NCBI RefSeq assembly: GCF_007860095.1 | Contig: NZ_SJPT01000005.1 | Location: forward strand, 616,368 to 680,367 | Direction: 5' to 3' | DNA: 64,000 nt | Source: Novipirellula galeiformis | Lineage (GTDB): Bacteria; Planctomycetota; Planctomycetia; Pirellulales; Pirellulaceae | Shown: piece after piece, positions 41,616 to 51,473 of the stretch | How the letters are laid out: each line of letters starts with the position of its first letter | Position numbering within the stretch: position 1 is the first letter of the stretch | Translations under genes and position numbers: made by a program | The notes under the pieces: generated by a model | Seen by the model: the letters and a program-made list of their open reading frames with translations, nothing else | What the model was told of the DNA's origin: nothing | Databases searched by the model: none

Positions 41616-42935
41616 ATGATGCCTCTCACTCAACCTCGTTCCACCTCGCGTTTTTCCACCACTTCGTTTGTGCAATCGTCACGTCAACGACATGGAGGCG
41701 TGTTTGCGTTGATGGCGTTGATTTTGCCTGTTTTGGCATTACTTGCCGCCTTCTGTATCAACAGTGCTCAGATGCAACTCAATCGCACCGAATTGATGGT
41801 CGCGACGGATGCCGCAGCCCGCGCTGGCGGTCGTGCATTCAGTGAGCATCAAACGGTCGAAGCGGCAAAAATCGCTGCGATTGCGACCGCAGCAATGAAT
41901 AATGTCGATGGACAACCGCTGCAGGTTCGCAGCGACGACGCAGCGAACGAAATCGAGTTTGGCATTACGACTCAACCCAACGGTTTGGCCGGGCGATACG
42001 AATTCCAGAAGCTACCCACCGATGTGGTTCGCCAGGGTTCCTTGGTCGCAAGTGCCGTTCGAGTCAATGGTCGACGAGATACGGGGTCGTTATCCGGCCG
42101 CGTACCATTGTTCATTCCGGGGATGCTCAACGCGAGTGACTTCGGAACGGCTCAAGCTTCCGTTGCCATGCAAGTCGACCGCGATATCTCGCTGATTCTC
42201 GACCGCAGTGGATCGATGGTACCGGACCTCGATTTCGATTGGCCGCGAGGCAAAGACCCCTACTCCACCGACGTCAAAGAAGCCGCTGTTGATGCCGGCG
42301 TCATGAACAAGACCATCCGAAACAGCAGGCGTAGAACGTACACCTCGTACGATTATGCCAGTGGCTATAACGAAATGACCTACAACCAATGGGTGTGGAA
42401 AGAACATTTCAATCTGCCGGATTGCCCGACGCAACCATGGCAAGATTTGGTCGCGGCGGTCGATGCCTTTCTAAACGTGCTCGATACGACCGTGCAAGAA
42501 GAACAAGTCTCAGTGGCAAGCTACGCTTCGAACGCGTCGCTGGATATCTCGCTCGTCAAAAATTTCACTCTAATCCGATCGATCGTCAATTCGCTCAACC
42601 CCAATGGGTACACCGCGATCGGCGATGGCATGGAATCAGGCATCCAGGCGTTACTAAATGCCGCAGCACGCCCTTACGCGGCCAAGACGATGGTCGTGAT
42701 GACCGACGGAAACCACAACCGTGGAACCGATCCCGTCACGGTGGCGAGAAACTTTGTCAGCCGCTATCCGCTCACGATTCACACCGTCACGTTTGGTGAC
42801 GGGGCGGATCAACAACGCATGCGGCAAGTCGCCGCCATCGGCGGTGGCAAGCACTACCATGCCGATAACGGCGAACAATTGATCGCGATCTTTGAAGAGA
42901 TCGCAAACAACCTGCCTACCATCCTGACGGAATAA
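41616..42935 (+). CDS. TadG-like protein with von Willebrand factor A domain
   Basis: A 439-aa protein. The N-terminal TadG/Flp-like segment (RQRHGGVFALMALILPVLALLAAFCIN) is membrane-inserted and pairs with the TadE genes. From about residue 185 a VWA domain begins with a MIDAS motif DRSGSM, and ends near VVMTDGNHNRG and TFGDGADQQRM. VWA domains bind ligands or partners through a metal. The ATG at 41616 directly precedes another Met; 41553 is less likely. It completes a TadE-TadE-TadG set probably acting at the cell surface. Confidence 0.85.
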   Translation: MMPLTQPRSTSRFSTTSFVQSSRQRHGGVFALMALILPVLALLAAFCINSAQMQLNRTELMVATDAAARAGGRAFSEHQTVEAAKIAAIATAAMNNVDGQPLQVRSDDAANEIEFGITTQPNGLAGRYEFQKLPTDVVRQGSLVASAVRVNGRRDTGSLSGRVPLFIPGMLNASDFGTAQASVAMQVDRDISLILDRSGSMVPDLDFDWPRGKDPYSTDVKEAAVDAGVMNKTIRNSRRRTYTSYDYASGYNEMTYNQWVWKEHFNLPDCPTQPWQDLVAAVDAFLNVLDTTVQEEQVSVASYASNASLDISLVKNFTLIRSIVNSLNPNGYTAIGDGMESGIQALLNAAARPYAAKTMVVMTDGNHNRGTDPVTVARNFVSRYPLTIHTVTFGDGADQQRMRQVAAIGGGKHYHADNGEQLIAIFEEIANNLPTILTE

Positions 42936-43114
42936 ACTCCACTCCAAGCCACAGCGCACGCCCCGGCATCAGTGAGGCAAAATCGCGTCTGCTTCAGTCC
43001 CTCGCGTTTGCTTCAGGGGAGGGTTTGCTGGAAAAGCGGCAATCGCCCAACTTCGATACACGCGTCTGTGGCCTTCCCAATCGCCCTTGGCCTTCCAAAC
43101 ACTTGACAAGTACC

Positions 43115-43573
43115 ATGGAAAATACTCCATCACCCACTCTGCCAACTCCGCCAACGTCCCCTGCAACCCCTTGGATCTGGCTTTCCATTCTCGCGTCCCT
43201 GGGCGTCATCGTGTGGGCATTCACAATCCCGATGCGTCATAAGCCGGACGATGCAGTGAATCGCTCCCAGCAGAGCGTCTCCACGACGACGGTATCAAGG
43301 CAACAGAGTGCATCCGATGACATCGCGATCCGAGCCCAGCAGTATCGGGCTCATGCCATCGAAATGGATGCCCAATTGATGAAGATTCAACGCAAGAAGG
43401 ACGAGGCTTACCAAAATCAAGTTTTGCCGGGTGAACAAGAGGCCCAAGCCTATCAGGCGAACTATCGAAAACGGATCCTGGAGAAAATTAAGCGACTGGC
43501 GACGGCAGAAAAAGGATCCCCCGATTGGGTTTATCGCCAACGGTTGATCGACTCACTCGAGGCCCCTCAATAG
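43115..43573 (+). CDS. Single-span membrane protein of unknown function
   Basis: A 152-aa protein with a Pro/Thr-rich start (TPSPTLPTPPTSPATP), one membrane helix (about residues 19-37, WIWLSILASLGVIVWAF) and a helical, Gln/Lys-rich extracytoplasmic or cytosolic tail. Unrecognised. The ATG at 43115 is preferred over 43025, as it places the helix near the start. It lies between the TadG-like gene and the HEAT/receiver-like gene, on the same strand, with gaps of about 180 bp on each side. Confidence 0.5.
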   Translation: MENTPSPTLPTPPTSPATPWIWLSILASLGVIVWAFTIPMRHKPDDAVNRSQQSVSTTTVSRQQSASDDIAIRAQQYRAHAIEMDAQLMKIQRKKDEAYQNQVLPGEQEAQAYQANYRKRILEKIKRLATAEKGSPDWVYRQRLIDSLEAPQ

Positions 43574-43748
43574 CGAGCGGTCAATGAATCACCGCCCCGC
43601 AGCTCGCTTTGATCGCCCCTTTCGGATCGAGATTTGACGTCAACGCGGCAATTTCCGAGATGAATTTTGCCATCCGTTGCCATCGATTTACTTGATTATG
43701 ATGGAAGGGCTGTCTCCCCATGCATTCCTGTAAACTCCTACGGTTCTC

Positions 43749-45689
43749 ATGTCCTTCTCTCCCTCTGCCATCCTGCTTTCCCTATTGCTCCCCGCCTTGA
43801 TTCTGGTTGGGGGATGGACGGAACGCCTGAGCGCTCAAGACGATTTGTTTGCCGAGCAAGCCGGAGAGGGGATTTTTGGTGCAGCGGCCCCCCCCGCCAC
43901 GCCAGCGTCATCCGACGCCGAACAAACCGAGGATGCGTTGACCGAGCAACTGAAGCTGAAAGCCCGGCGCAGTAATATCGAATTCGCCGAATCGATCTCC
44001 GCATTGATTCGGGTCGGTCGCTGGGAAGATGCCAATACACTTCTAGGCGAGGTCGCAGGACGCGAAATCAACGAATCGGTGTTGGCCGCGATGGCCGATC
44101 GCATCGAGCCCGCCTTGCGACTTCGGATCATTGGCTCCGAAAAGATCGATGACAAAGCTCGTGGTTTCATTGAAAGGTTGTCCAAGGCGGCCACCTCGTT
44201 CGCTCAATCGGAAAAGCGGTTGAGCGATGCGGTCGATCAACTCGATGCTGCGTCGGTGGATACGCGCATCGCTGCGGTGCGAACCTTACTCAATGGCGGC
44301 AACCAAGCGATCAAGGTTTTGGTGGCCAGCGCGGTTTCCCAATCCCCCACCGCACCACGCGATGATATTTTGCGAACCATGCTGCGTTTGGGTGACGGTG
44401 GTCCCCAAGCCCTACGGCAATTGGCACTCTACGCCGCTCCGCCGGAACGATTGGCGGCACTGCAATCACTCGTACGGATTGATCGTGATGCCGCGACCGA
44501 CGAAATGGTCACGGCGTTGTTGGCATTCGATGCCACAAAAGATGAAATCGACTATGTGAGCGATCATTTGCGTGGTGCATCCAAAGCGTCAATCGATCGC
44601 GATCGGGGGATCGGATTCTTAGCGAACCAATTGAGACGTTATCGGTCGATTGCACAAACGATTGACAACGACGACCAAGTGCAAGTGCTATGGAGCGTCA
44701 ACAAGGACAAAAACGGTGTCGAGTTCAAAGAAGTGCAAATGATGCTTGCCGCCTATCGTGATGCAGCCGATGCCGCTTCACGACTCCGTCGCATTAGCAC
44801 GTTACCCACTCCGATTGCCACCGAAGCGATCACAGCGGCACTCAGCTATCGAGTCATCCTTGATCAAGATTGGGGAGATGCGGAACAACTTGCATCGTTT
44901 CGTAGCGAGTTTAGTTCGACACTCCAAAACGTCTCGTTGCTCGACATGTTGGCAACGACCCTGCAAACCGCCGACATTCCTGCGGCGATTGGTGTGTTGC
45001 GATTGATCGGTTCCGTATCCGAGTCCGATGATTTGGCGAGTTTACGATTATCGGCCGCCTCGCAACCCACCACATTGGTCGCAGCCGCGATCTCGGCTGA
45101 GCCTCGGATTCGATACGAAGCCGCCGCCGTGATTGCTCGCTTGAGCGCCTCGGACGATGCTCCACGAGAGTATCCGGGCAGCAGTCTGGTGTTGAAAACT
45201 TGGTTTGAAATGGCGTCGTTGAACAGTCTTCCCGAGGCGATCTTGGTGGAAACGCGTGCCGAGGTGATTCTGACTCAAGAGATCATCCTGAAGCGTCTTG
45301 GATACACCGTCACGGTCGTTCATTCGGTGGCCGGTGCCGAGCGTGCCGTTGCGGCCAGTCGTGACCTACGGATGATCGTTTCGAAAACGCAATTGGCCGA
45401 TGCGACGCCGATTGAGTTGATTGATCGGGTTCGCCGACAACCCCAAGGCGAACAGGTGCCGATTGTCTTCTTTGGTGACGACGTCAACGGCATCAACCAA
45501 CATCGCTGGTCCGCCCCGATCCGCTCGTTCACGGAACCCCCCTCGTCGCCGCTAGCGTTCGCCGAATTACTCGATGCGATGCAACTCCGTAGTCGGATGC
45601 CCGAATTGACTCCCTTGGACCGAAAACTGTACCGCCAAATCGGCACCGAAGCGTTGGAGCGATTGAGAGCCGACCGCGAAGGAGCATAG
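43749..45689 (+). CDS. Exported HEAT-repeat-like protein with degenerate receiver domain
   Basis: A 646-aa protein. A signal peptide (SAILLSLLLPALILVGG, then LSAQ) is followed by alpha-helical repeats resembling HEAT/Armadillo (RIAAVRTLLNGG, GGPQALRQLALYAAPPERLAAL). The last 150 residues look like a response-regulator receiver fold (AILVETRAEVILTQEIILKRLGY, MIVSKTQLADATPIELI, VPIVFFGDD), but the phospho-acceptor Asp is replaced, so it is a pseudo-receiver. A receiver-like domain behind a signal peptide is unusual. It is followed by the sigma-54 activator on the same strand. Confidence 0.6.
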   Translation: MSFSPSAILLSLLLPALILVGGWTERLSAQDDLFAEQAGEGIFGAAAPPATPASSDAEQTEDALTEQLKLKARRSNIEFAESISALIRVGRWEDANTLLGEVAGREINESVLAAMADRIEPALRLRIIGSEKIDDKARGFIERLSKAATSFAQSEKRLSDAVDQLDAASVDTRIAAVRTLLNGGNQAIKVLVASAVSQSPTAPRDDILRTMLRLGDGGPQALRQLALYAAPPERLAALQSLVRIDRDAATDEMVTALLAFDATKDEIDYVSDHLRGASKASIDRDRGIGFLANQLRRYRSIAQTIDNDDQVQVLWSVNKDKNGVEFKEVQMMLAAYRDAADAASRLRRISTLPTPIATEAITAALSYRVILDQDWGDAEQLASFRSEFSSTLQNVSLLDMLATTLQTADIPAAIGVLRLIGSVSESDDLASLRLSAASQPTTLVAAAISAEPRIRYEAAAVIARLSASDDAPREYPGSSLVLKTWFEMASLNSLPEAILVETRAEVILTQEIILKRLGYTVTVVHSVAGAERAVAASRDLRMIVSKTQLADATPIELIDRVRRQPQGEQVPIVFFGDDVNGINQHRWSAPIRSFTEPPSSPLAFAELLDAMQLRSRMPELTPLDRKLYRQIGTEALERLRADREGA

Positions 45690-45812
45690 CGGTTGGTTTG
45701 CTGAATGGACCGACCGGAGTCATCGGGTACCCAAACTTGGGGCGGCAAGTTATTTTCAAGGGCTGAAACGCGATATATTAGCGATTCAAGACGAGGCGAC
45801 GTCGAAGATCTT

Positions 45813-46946
45813 ATGACGTCGCGGCACAGCTCGGCGATTATCGCTCGACCAGGAACAACGAACCTACCTTCTATGGCGATGCTCGGCATATCCTCAAACG
45901 GTCCCGGCGAGGCACCGATCGCAGGCATTATTGGCAATTCGCCAGCGATGCAGCAGGTCTATCGCGTCACACGCCGAGTCGCTCCCAGCAACGCTTCGGT
46001 GCTGATTCTCGGGGAAACCGGGGTGGGAAAGGAACTGATCGCCGGTGCTGTTCACCGTTTGAGCCATCGCAGCGGGGGTCCATTTGTTCGCGTCAATTGT
46101 GGAGCCCTGAGCGAAAGCTTGCTCGAAAGCGAACTGTTTGGGCATGTCCGCGGTGCGTTCACCGGGGCGGTCGCCAATCGCGCCGGTCGCTTCGAGGCGG
46201 CTCAAGGGGGTACCATCTTTCTGGACGAGATCAACAGCACGACGCTCACGCTGCAGGTCAAATTGTTGCGAGTGCTGCAAGAGAAAGAGTTTGAACGGGT
46301 CGGCGATACGAGCACCTTCAACACCGACGTGCGCATTATCGCCGCCAGCAATCGCGATCTAATGAACGAAGTTCGCGAAGAACGGTTCCGTGAAGACCTG
46401 TACTGGCGTTTGAACGTCGTTCCGATCGAAATCCCGCCCCTGCGTCGACGCCGTGAGGACGTCCCCGCCTTGGTCTCGTTTTTTCTCGAACACTATAACG
46501 AAATCAACGATCGCTACGTCGCTCATATCGCCCCAGGAACACTCGACGCGCTGCAAAGCTATCACTGGCCCGGCAACGTCCGCGAGCTGCAAAATTACAT
46601 CGAACGCGCCGTCGTGATGTCGGAAACCGACGAATTGACGCTCGATCTTTTGCCACTTTGCGTGACCAACAACGACGTGCCGGTCGGTACCGAGAAACCG
46701 ACGGGCGACATGAACGAACTGACACGCGAAGTCGTCATGAAAGGACTCAGCGAAGCGGACGTTGACGAAGGAGGCGTCCATCGCTTGGTGGTCGATCGCG
46801 TCGAAAAAGAATTGATCGCTCAGGTCTTATCGGCCTGTGCAGGTGTGCAAACCAAAGCGGCAGCGATGTTGGGCATCAACCGCAACACGCTGCACAAAAA
46901 AATCAAAGACTATGGTCTGGACGAGACCGACAACGAATCACCCTAA
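45813..46946 (+). CDS. Sigma-54 dependent transcriptional activator (AAA+ with Fis HTH)
   Basis: A 377-aa bacterial enhancer-binding protein. The AAA+ domain has Walker A GETGVGKE (residues 67-74), the sigma-54 contact loop GAFTGA (114-119), Walker B GGTIFLDE (132-139), sensor and Arg-finger region ([14 protein letters not shown]), and GNVREL. The C-terminal Fis-type HTH is [18 protein letters not shown]. There is no N-terminal receiver or ligand-sensing domain beyond a short disordered tail, so input must come from a partner. The ATG at 45813 is my preferred start; 45705 would add 36 unconserved residues. It follows the HEAT/pseudo-receiver gene. Confidence 0.9.
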   Translation: MTSRHSSAIIARPGTTNLPSMAMLGISSNGPGEAPIAGIIGNSPAMQQVYRVTRRVAPSNASVLILGETGVGKELIAGAVHRLSHRSGGPFVRVNCGALSESLLESELFGHVRGAFTGAVANRAGRFEAAQGGTIFLDEINSTTLTLQVKLLRVLQEKEFERVGDTSTFNTDVRIIAASNRDLMNEVREERFREDLYWRLNVVPIEIPPLRRRREDVPALVSFFLEHYNEINDRYVAHIAPGTLDALQSYHWPGNVRELQNYIERAVVMSETDELTLDLLPLCVTNNDVPVGTEKPTGDMNELTREVVMKGLSEADVDEGGVHRLVVDRVEKELIAQVLSACAGVQTKAAAMLGINRNTLHKKIKDYGLDETDNESP

Positions 46947-46960
46947 TCCAAACAGCTCAA

Positions 46961-47036
46961 GCAGGCCGAAGCGGGGCAGGCCGAAGCAGGGCGGGCCGAA
47001 GCGGGGCGGGGCGGGCCGAGGCAGGGCGAAGCGAAG
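46961..47036. repeat. GC-rich minisatellite
   Basis: A run of imperfect units built on GGGCAGGCCGAAGC occupies 46961-47036, between the sigma-54 activator stop and the end of the amidase gene on the other strand. It looks like slippage-generated sequence. Confidence 0.8.
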
Positions 47037-47067
47037 CATCATGAAACCGGGGCATCGCGGATGCCGA

Positions 47068-47955
47068 TCAACTGGGACGCATCAATGGCGAGTCGTCGTT
47101 CCAACGATTCAACAGCCCACCATAAGCATCGATTCGCCGGTCGCGCAAGAACGGCCAATGCGTGCGAACCAAATCGATTTCATCGAGGTTGCATTCGGCA
47201 ATCAACAGCCCTTCGTTTTGATCGCCTTCGGCAACCACTTCGCCGCGTGGCGAAACGATGATGCTAGAGCCCCAAAATTCTAAATTGTCTTCGATCCCGA
47301 CTCGGTTGGGAGCGCCCAACCAAAGTCCGTTGGCGATCGAATGGGCGCGCATCGCGGTTTGCCAGGCATCGCGTTGCCCGGCACCAAATTCTTCCTTTTC
47401 CTCGTGAATCCAACCGATGGCGGTGGGGTAAAGGAGGATCTCGGCACCCGCCAATGCGAACAACCGAGCCGCCTCGGGGAACCATTGGTCCCAACAAATG
47501 CCAATTCCGAGCTTGGCAAAGCGAGTTTGGATCGGTCGAAAGCCAAGGTCCCCTGGGGTGAAATAGAACTTTTCGTAGAACAAAGGATCATCGGGAATAT
47601 GCATTTTGCGATAAACGCCTGCGGTCGATCCATCGGCATCGAGCACGACCACGGTATTGTGATAAAGTCCGGGGGCACGGCGTTCGAAGATCGGAGCCAC
47701 GATCACCACCTCGAGCTCTTTGGCGAGTTTCGCCAACGCCTCGGTCGACTCACCCGGAATCGATTCCGCCCAATCGAACATCCGATGATCTTCGCTCTGA
47801 CAAGGATAAGGTCCATAAAACAACTCTTGCAAACAAATGATCTGAGCTCCCTGGCGGGCGCTATCGCGGATCCATTGTGAGGCGTTTTCGATCATCGCTG
47901 ACTTCGAGCCAGCGTCTTTCATTTGCACGAGTCCGAGTTTGACGTTGCGTGTCAC
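47068..47955 (-). CDS. aguB: Carbon-nitrogen hydrolase, N-carbamoylputrescine amidase-like
   Basis: A 295-aa nitrilase-superfamily enzyme. The Glu-Lys-Cys triad is clear: Glu44 (CLQELF), Lys117 (YRKMHIPDD) and Cys154 (GIGICWDQWFPE). The overall pattern, with KMHIPDDP and WDQWFPEAAR, fits N-carbamoylputrescine amidase (putrescine synthesis from agmatine), but no agmatine deiminase gene is adjacent, so the exact substrate is inference. The frame starts with GTG at 47955; a TTG at 47970 is an alternative. It is divergent from bioD. Confidence 0.85.
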   Translation of the reverse strand: MTRNVKLGLVQMKDAGSKSAMIENASQWIRDSARQGAQIICLQELFYGPYPCQSEDHRMFDWAESIPGESTEALAKLAKELEVVIVAPIFERRAPGLYHNTVVVLDADGSTAGVYRKMHIPDDPLFYEKFYFTPGDLGFRPIQTRFAKLGIGICWDQWFPEAARLFALAGAEILLYPTAIGWIHEEKEEFGAGQRDAWQTAMRAHSIANGLWLGAPNRVGIEDNLEFWGSSIIVSPRGEVVAEGDQNEGLLIAECNLDEIDLVRTHWPFLRDRRIDAYGGLLNRWNDDSPLMRPS

Positions 47956-47987
47956 GAGTACTACATCCAAGAATTAAAGAGGCAAAC

Positions 47988-48719
47988 ATGAACCAAGTTA
48001 AACCAGCGGCATCCCCCCCATCATCCGCGACGGGTATTCGACAAGCACGCCGATTGTTCATTTCCGGAACCGATACCGATGTCGGAAAAACCTTCGTGGC
48101 CAGTGCGATGGCGAAGCACTACCGACATTCTGGCATGAAGGTCGGCGTCTACAAGCCGGTAGCAAGCGATTGCCATCCCGAAAGCGAACAAAGCGGGGCG
48201 AAAATCGTGGCCGCCGACGCCCTTGAATTGTGGAACGCTGCGGGAAATCCAAGGACGCTTGCCGAGGTGTGTCCGCAACGCTTCCGCGCTCCGCTGGCTC
48301 CCACCCGCGCCGCCGCTGCCGAAGGGCGAACCGTCGACGCGAATCAACTGCGGCAAGCCGCCGAAGCGTGGCTCACCGGCTTCGACGTCGTGATCATCGA
48401 AGGCGCCGGAGGCCTACTCAGCCCACTGGCCGAAGGCGTTCTGAATCTTGATTTGGTGAAACAATTGGCGCCGATCGAGTTGGTGATTGTCGCCGCCAAC
48501 CGATTGGGCGTGATTCACCAAACGCTGGCGACCTGTGCCGCCGCGATCCAAGGGGGGGTTACTCCGACCGGCATCGTGCTCTGTGACACCTCGGAAAACC
48601 TGGACGCCTCGGCTCACGAAAACGCGGCCGAAATCACACGCTACACATCAATTCCAATCCTGGGACGCGTCGGGTATGCGGCGAGCGAGGTCCCCTGGGC
48701 CGATCGCTTGCTCAGCTAA
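47988..48719 (+). CDS. bioD: Dethiobiotin synthetase BioD
   Basis: A 243-aa ATP-dependent enzyme that closes the ureido ring of dethiobiotin from DAPA and CO2 in biotin synthesis. The P-loop is GTDTDVGKT (residues 27-35), followed by GVYKPVASD, a second motif VVIIEGAGGLLSP, and the adenine contact region near the C-terminus. The ATG at 47988 is decided by a strong AAAGAGG Shine-Dalgarno at 47976-47982. No other biotin genes are in view. A dozen residues of flexible leader precede the P-loop. Confidence 0.94.
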   Translation: MNQVKPAASPPSSATGIRQARRLFISGTDTDVGKTFVASAMAKHYRHSGMKVGVYKPVASDCHPESEQSGAKIVAADALELWNAAGNPRTLAEVCPQRFRAPLAPTRAAAAEGRTVDANQLRQAAEAWLTGFDVVIIEGAGGLLSPLAEGVLNLDLVKQLAPIELVIVAANRLGVIHQTLATCAAAIQGGVTPTGIVLCDTSENLDASAHENAAEITRYTSIPILGRVGYAASEVPWADRLLS

Positions 48720-48916
48720 CAATTGCAAACACCGCAAACAAATCACTTGGCCATGAGCCGCATCGGGTGCGTGAGTTTACCGATGGCACGAATATTGCCG
48801 TGGTTTATGATGACGCCCGTCCAAGCACGCAACCGTACGATCTCCTCTAACGAGACTGCACCATCGCCCGAAAGAAAGCCAAGAGCGTCCCCTGTGATTC
48901 GGAACACTGCATCCAA

Positions 48917-51388
48917 GTGCGCGGTGCACGCGTCCATAATCTCAAGAACATTGACGTTGATCTACCGCGTCACGCACTCGTTGTCTTTACGGGCATCTCG
49001 GGATCGGGAAAGTCCTCGCTTGCGTTCGGGACGTTGTTTGCCGAATCACAGCGCCGATATCTCGATTCCGTGTCCCCTTACGCGCGTCGTTTGATCGACC
49101 AAGTTGGCGAACCGGACGTCGATTCCATTGACGGGCTGCCTCCCGCGGTCGCACTTCAACAACAACGCGGAACCCCATCGGCACGATCGTCCGTGGGCAG
49201 TGTTACCACGATTTCCAATGGCCTGCGGATGCTCTATTCGCGTGCTGGGGAATACCCGCGTGCTCAGAAGATGTTGTACGCAGACGCGTTCTCTCCCAAC
49301 ACACCCGAGGGCGCGTGTCCTCGATGCCATGGCATCGGACGCGTGTTTGAAGTGACTGAAAAATCTCTCGTCCCCGACGATACAAAGTCGATTCGAGAGC
49401 GAGCGATCGCGGCATGGCCGCCCGCGTGGCAAGGCCAAAATCTGCGTGACATCCTGGTTTCGCTCGGGCACGATATCGACAAACCATGGAAAAAACTGCC
49501 AAAAAAAACTCGCGACTGGATTCTTTTTACCGACGAAACCCCCGTGGTACCGGTCTACGCCGGGTTCGATCTTCAGGAATCTCGCCAAGCGAGAGAGCGA
49601 GGGGAGTCGCCAAGTTACATGGGCACGTTCGCCAGTGCGAGACGCTACGTGTTGCACGCATTTGCGACGACGGAAAGCCAGCGGACCAAGAAACGCGTAT
49701 CTCAGTTCATGCAGATTTCGAAGTGCCCCGACTGCGACGCAAAGAAACTAAAACGCGAGTCGCTGGCGGTGAAGTTCGCGGGACTCGACATTGGCGAATT
49801 GTCACAACTGACGCTGACCGAGCTCGCTCGACGACTGCGCGATGCGGCCGATGCCAAACCGGCCCCCAGCGACCTGCATCGCGAAAAGGCGATCGTGGCT
49901 CAGCGGATTGCCAGCGACATTCTTGCCCGAGTCGAAGCGCTGACGACCTTGGGCTTGGGATACTTGTCGCTCGAGCGCAGTACGCCCACGTTATCGCCCG
50001 GTGAACTCCAACGTTTACGGTTGGCCACTCAGATTCGTTCACAATTGTTCGGCGTCGTCTATGTTCTCGACGAACCATCGGCCGGGCTGCATCCCGCCGA
50101 CACTCAGGCCTTGCTCGGCGCGCTCGATGAACTCAAACGAGCGGGCAACTCCTTGTTCGTCGTCGAACATGATGTCAACGTTATCAAACACGCCGACTGG
50201 ATCGTCGACATCGGCCCGGATGCGGGAACTCATGGCGGCGAAGTGATTTACAATGGCCCCCTCGACGGCCTGGGCCAAGTCAAAGCGTCGCACACCGCTC
50301 GATATCTATTCTCAACCGATGATCCGACGCAAGCCACGCCGCGAAAGCCAACCAAATGGCTGAAGTTAGAGCGGATCGAGCGGAACAACCTGCGCGGACT
50401 CGATGTTCGATTTCCCCTCGACGTGTTGACGACCGTGACGGGCGTGTCGGGGTCGGGAAAATCGAGCCTTGTGAGCCAAGCACTTGTCGAACTCGTTAAC
50501 GATGCGCTGGGACAAAAAAAGACCGTCGAAGCTCCCAATGGCGAGGTCGATTTGCTGGAGCGAGAGCTGGAGACGACCACCGGCGGGCGGATTGTGGACG
50601 GCATGCAATTCGTGCGGCGATTGGTGACCGTTGACCAAAAACCGATCGGTCGCACCCCGCGATCAAACCTCGCCACCTATACCGGTTTGTTTGACCACGT
50701 TCGTAAACTGTACGCGGCGACTCGCAAAGCCAAAGCTCGCCGCTACGATGTCGGTCGTTTTTCGTTCAATGTTGTCAAAGGTCGTTGCCCTAATTGTGAA
50801 GGAGCGGGCTTTGTCAGCGTCGAGCTGCTGTTTCTTCCCAGCGTCTACACGCCGTGCCCCGTGTGCCATGGCCAGCGGTACAACGAGAAAACGCTCGAGA
50901 TCACCTATCGCGACAAAAACATCGCCGAAGTGCTCGATTTGACCGTCGAATCCGCATCCGAGTTCTTTGCCGATGAAACTCCGATTCTGCGCGCCCTCGA
51001 TGCGTTGCTACAAGTGGGTCTGGGCTACCTGCGGCTTGGTCAACCCGCAACCGAACTCTCGGGCGGCGAAGCGCAACGCATCAAACTTGCAACCGAACTA
51101 CAACGTGCACAGCGAGGCGACACGCTCTACGTGTTGGATGAACCCACAACCGGTCTGCACCCCGCCGACGTCTCGATGTTGATGGCCCAATTGCAGGGAT
51201 TGGTTGACGCAGGCAACACGGTCATCATGGTCGAACACGACATGCAAGTTGCTCGCAGCAGTGATTGGATCATCGACATCGGCCCCGGCGCTGGCGAGGA
51301 AGGTGGGCGCGTTGTCGCCCAAGGCCGCCCAGGAAAAGTCGCGAAATCGAAAACCAGTCGCACCGCCCCATTCCTGCGTTGCGATTGA
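48917..51388 (+). CDS. UvrA-family ATPase, short (UvrA2-like) form
   Basis: An 823-aa tandem ABC ATPase of the UvrA family. Both Walker A motifs are present (TGISGSGKSSLAFG and TGVSGSGKSSLVSQ), both signature motifs (LSPGELQRLRLATQ, LSGGEAQRIKLATE), and paired zinc Cys (CPRCHGIGRVFE, CPDCDAKKL, CPNCEGAGFV, CPVCHGQRY). It lacks the UvrB-binding insert and about 100 residues of canonical UvrA, as in UvrA2 paralogues. The called start is GTG 48917, but the homologous frame extends upstream to an ATC at 48863 (IARKKAKS...CIQVRGARVHNLKN), where an ATG would be expected. Function: DNA-damage or intercalator tolerance is inferred. Confidence 0.85.
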   Translation: MRGARVHNLKNIDVDLPRHALVVFTGISGSGKSSLAFGTLFAESQRRYLDSVSPYARRLIDQVGEPDVDSIDGLPPAVALQQQRGTPSARSSVGSVTTISNGLRMLYSRAGEYPRAQKMLYADAFSPNTPEGACPRCHGIGRVFEVTEKSLVPDDTKSIRERAIAAWPPAWQGQNLRDILVSLGHDIDKPWKKLPKKTRDWILFTDETPVVPVYAGFDLQESRQARERGESPSYMGTFASARRYVLHAFATTESQRTKKRVSQFMQISKCPDCDAKKLKRESLAVKFAGLDIGELSQLTLTELARRLRDAADAKPAPSDLHREKAIVAQRIASDILARVEALTTLGLGYLSLERSTPTLSPGELQRLRLATQIRSQLFGVVYVLDEPSAGLHPADTQALLGALDELKRAGNSLFVVEHDVNVIKHADWIVDIGPDAGTHGGEVIYNGPLDGLGQVKASHTARYLFSTDDPTQATPRKPTKWLKLERIERNNLRGLDVRFPLDVLTTVTGVSGSGKSSLVSQALVELVNDALGQKKTVEAPNGEVDLLERELETTTGGRIVDGMQFVRRLVTVDQKPIGRTPRSNLATYTGLFDHVRKLYAATRKAKARRYDVGRFSFNVVKGRCPNCEGAGFVSVELLFLPSVYTPCPVCHGQRYNEKTLEITYRDKNIAEVLDLTVESASEFFADETPILRALDALLQVGLGYLRLGQPATELSGGEAQRIKLATELQRAQRGDTLYVLDEPTTGLHPADVSMLMAQLQGLVDAGNTVIMVEHDMQVARSSDWIIDIGPGAGEEGGRVVAQGRPGKVAKSKTSRTAPFLRCD

Positions 51389-51473
51389 ACCGTCAACTCC
51401 GATGCCGGGAATCGCGAAACTCACGTGGCGCTAAGGCCACAACCGCCCACAACCAACTCACCGAGGAACTCCA

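Noticed and set aside
49046..49657. 203-codon minus-strand frame inside the UvrA-like gene
   Set aside because: Antisense to a conserved ATPase domain with Walker A and zinc motifs; a shadow.
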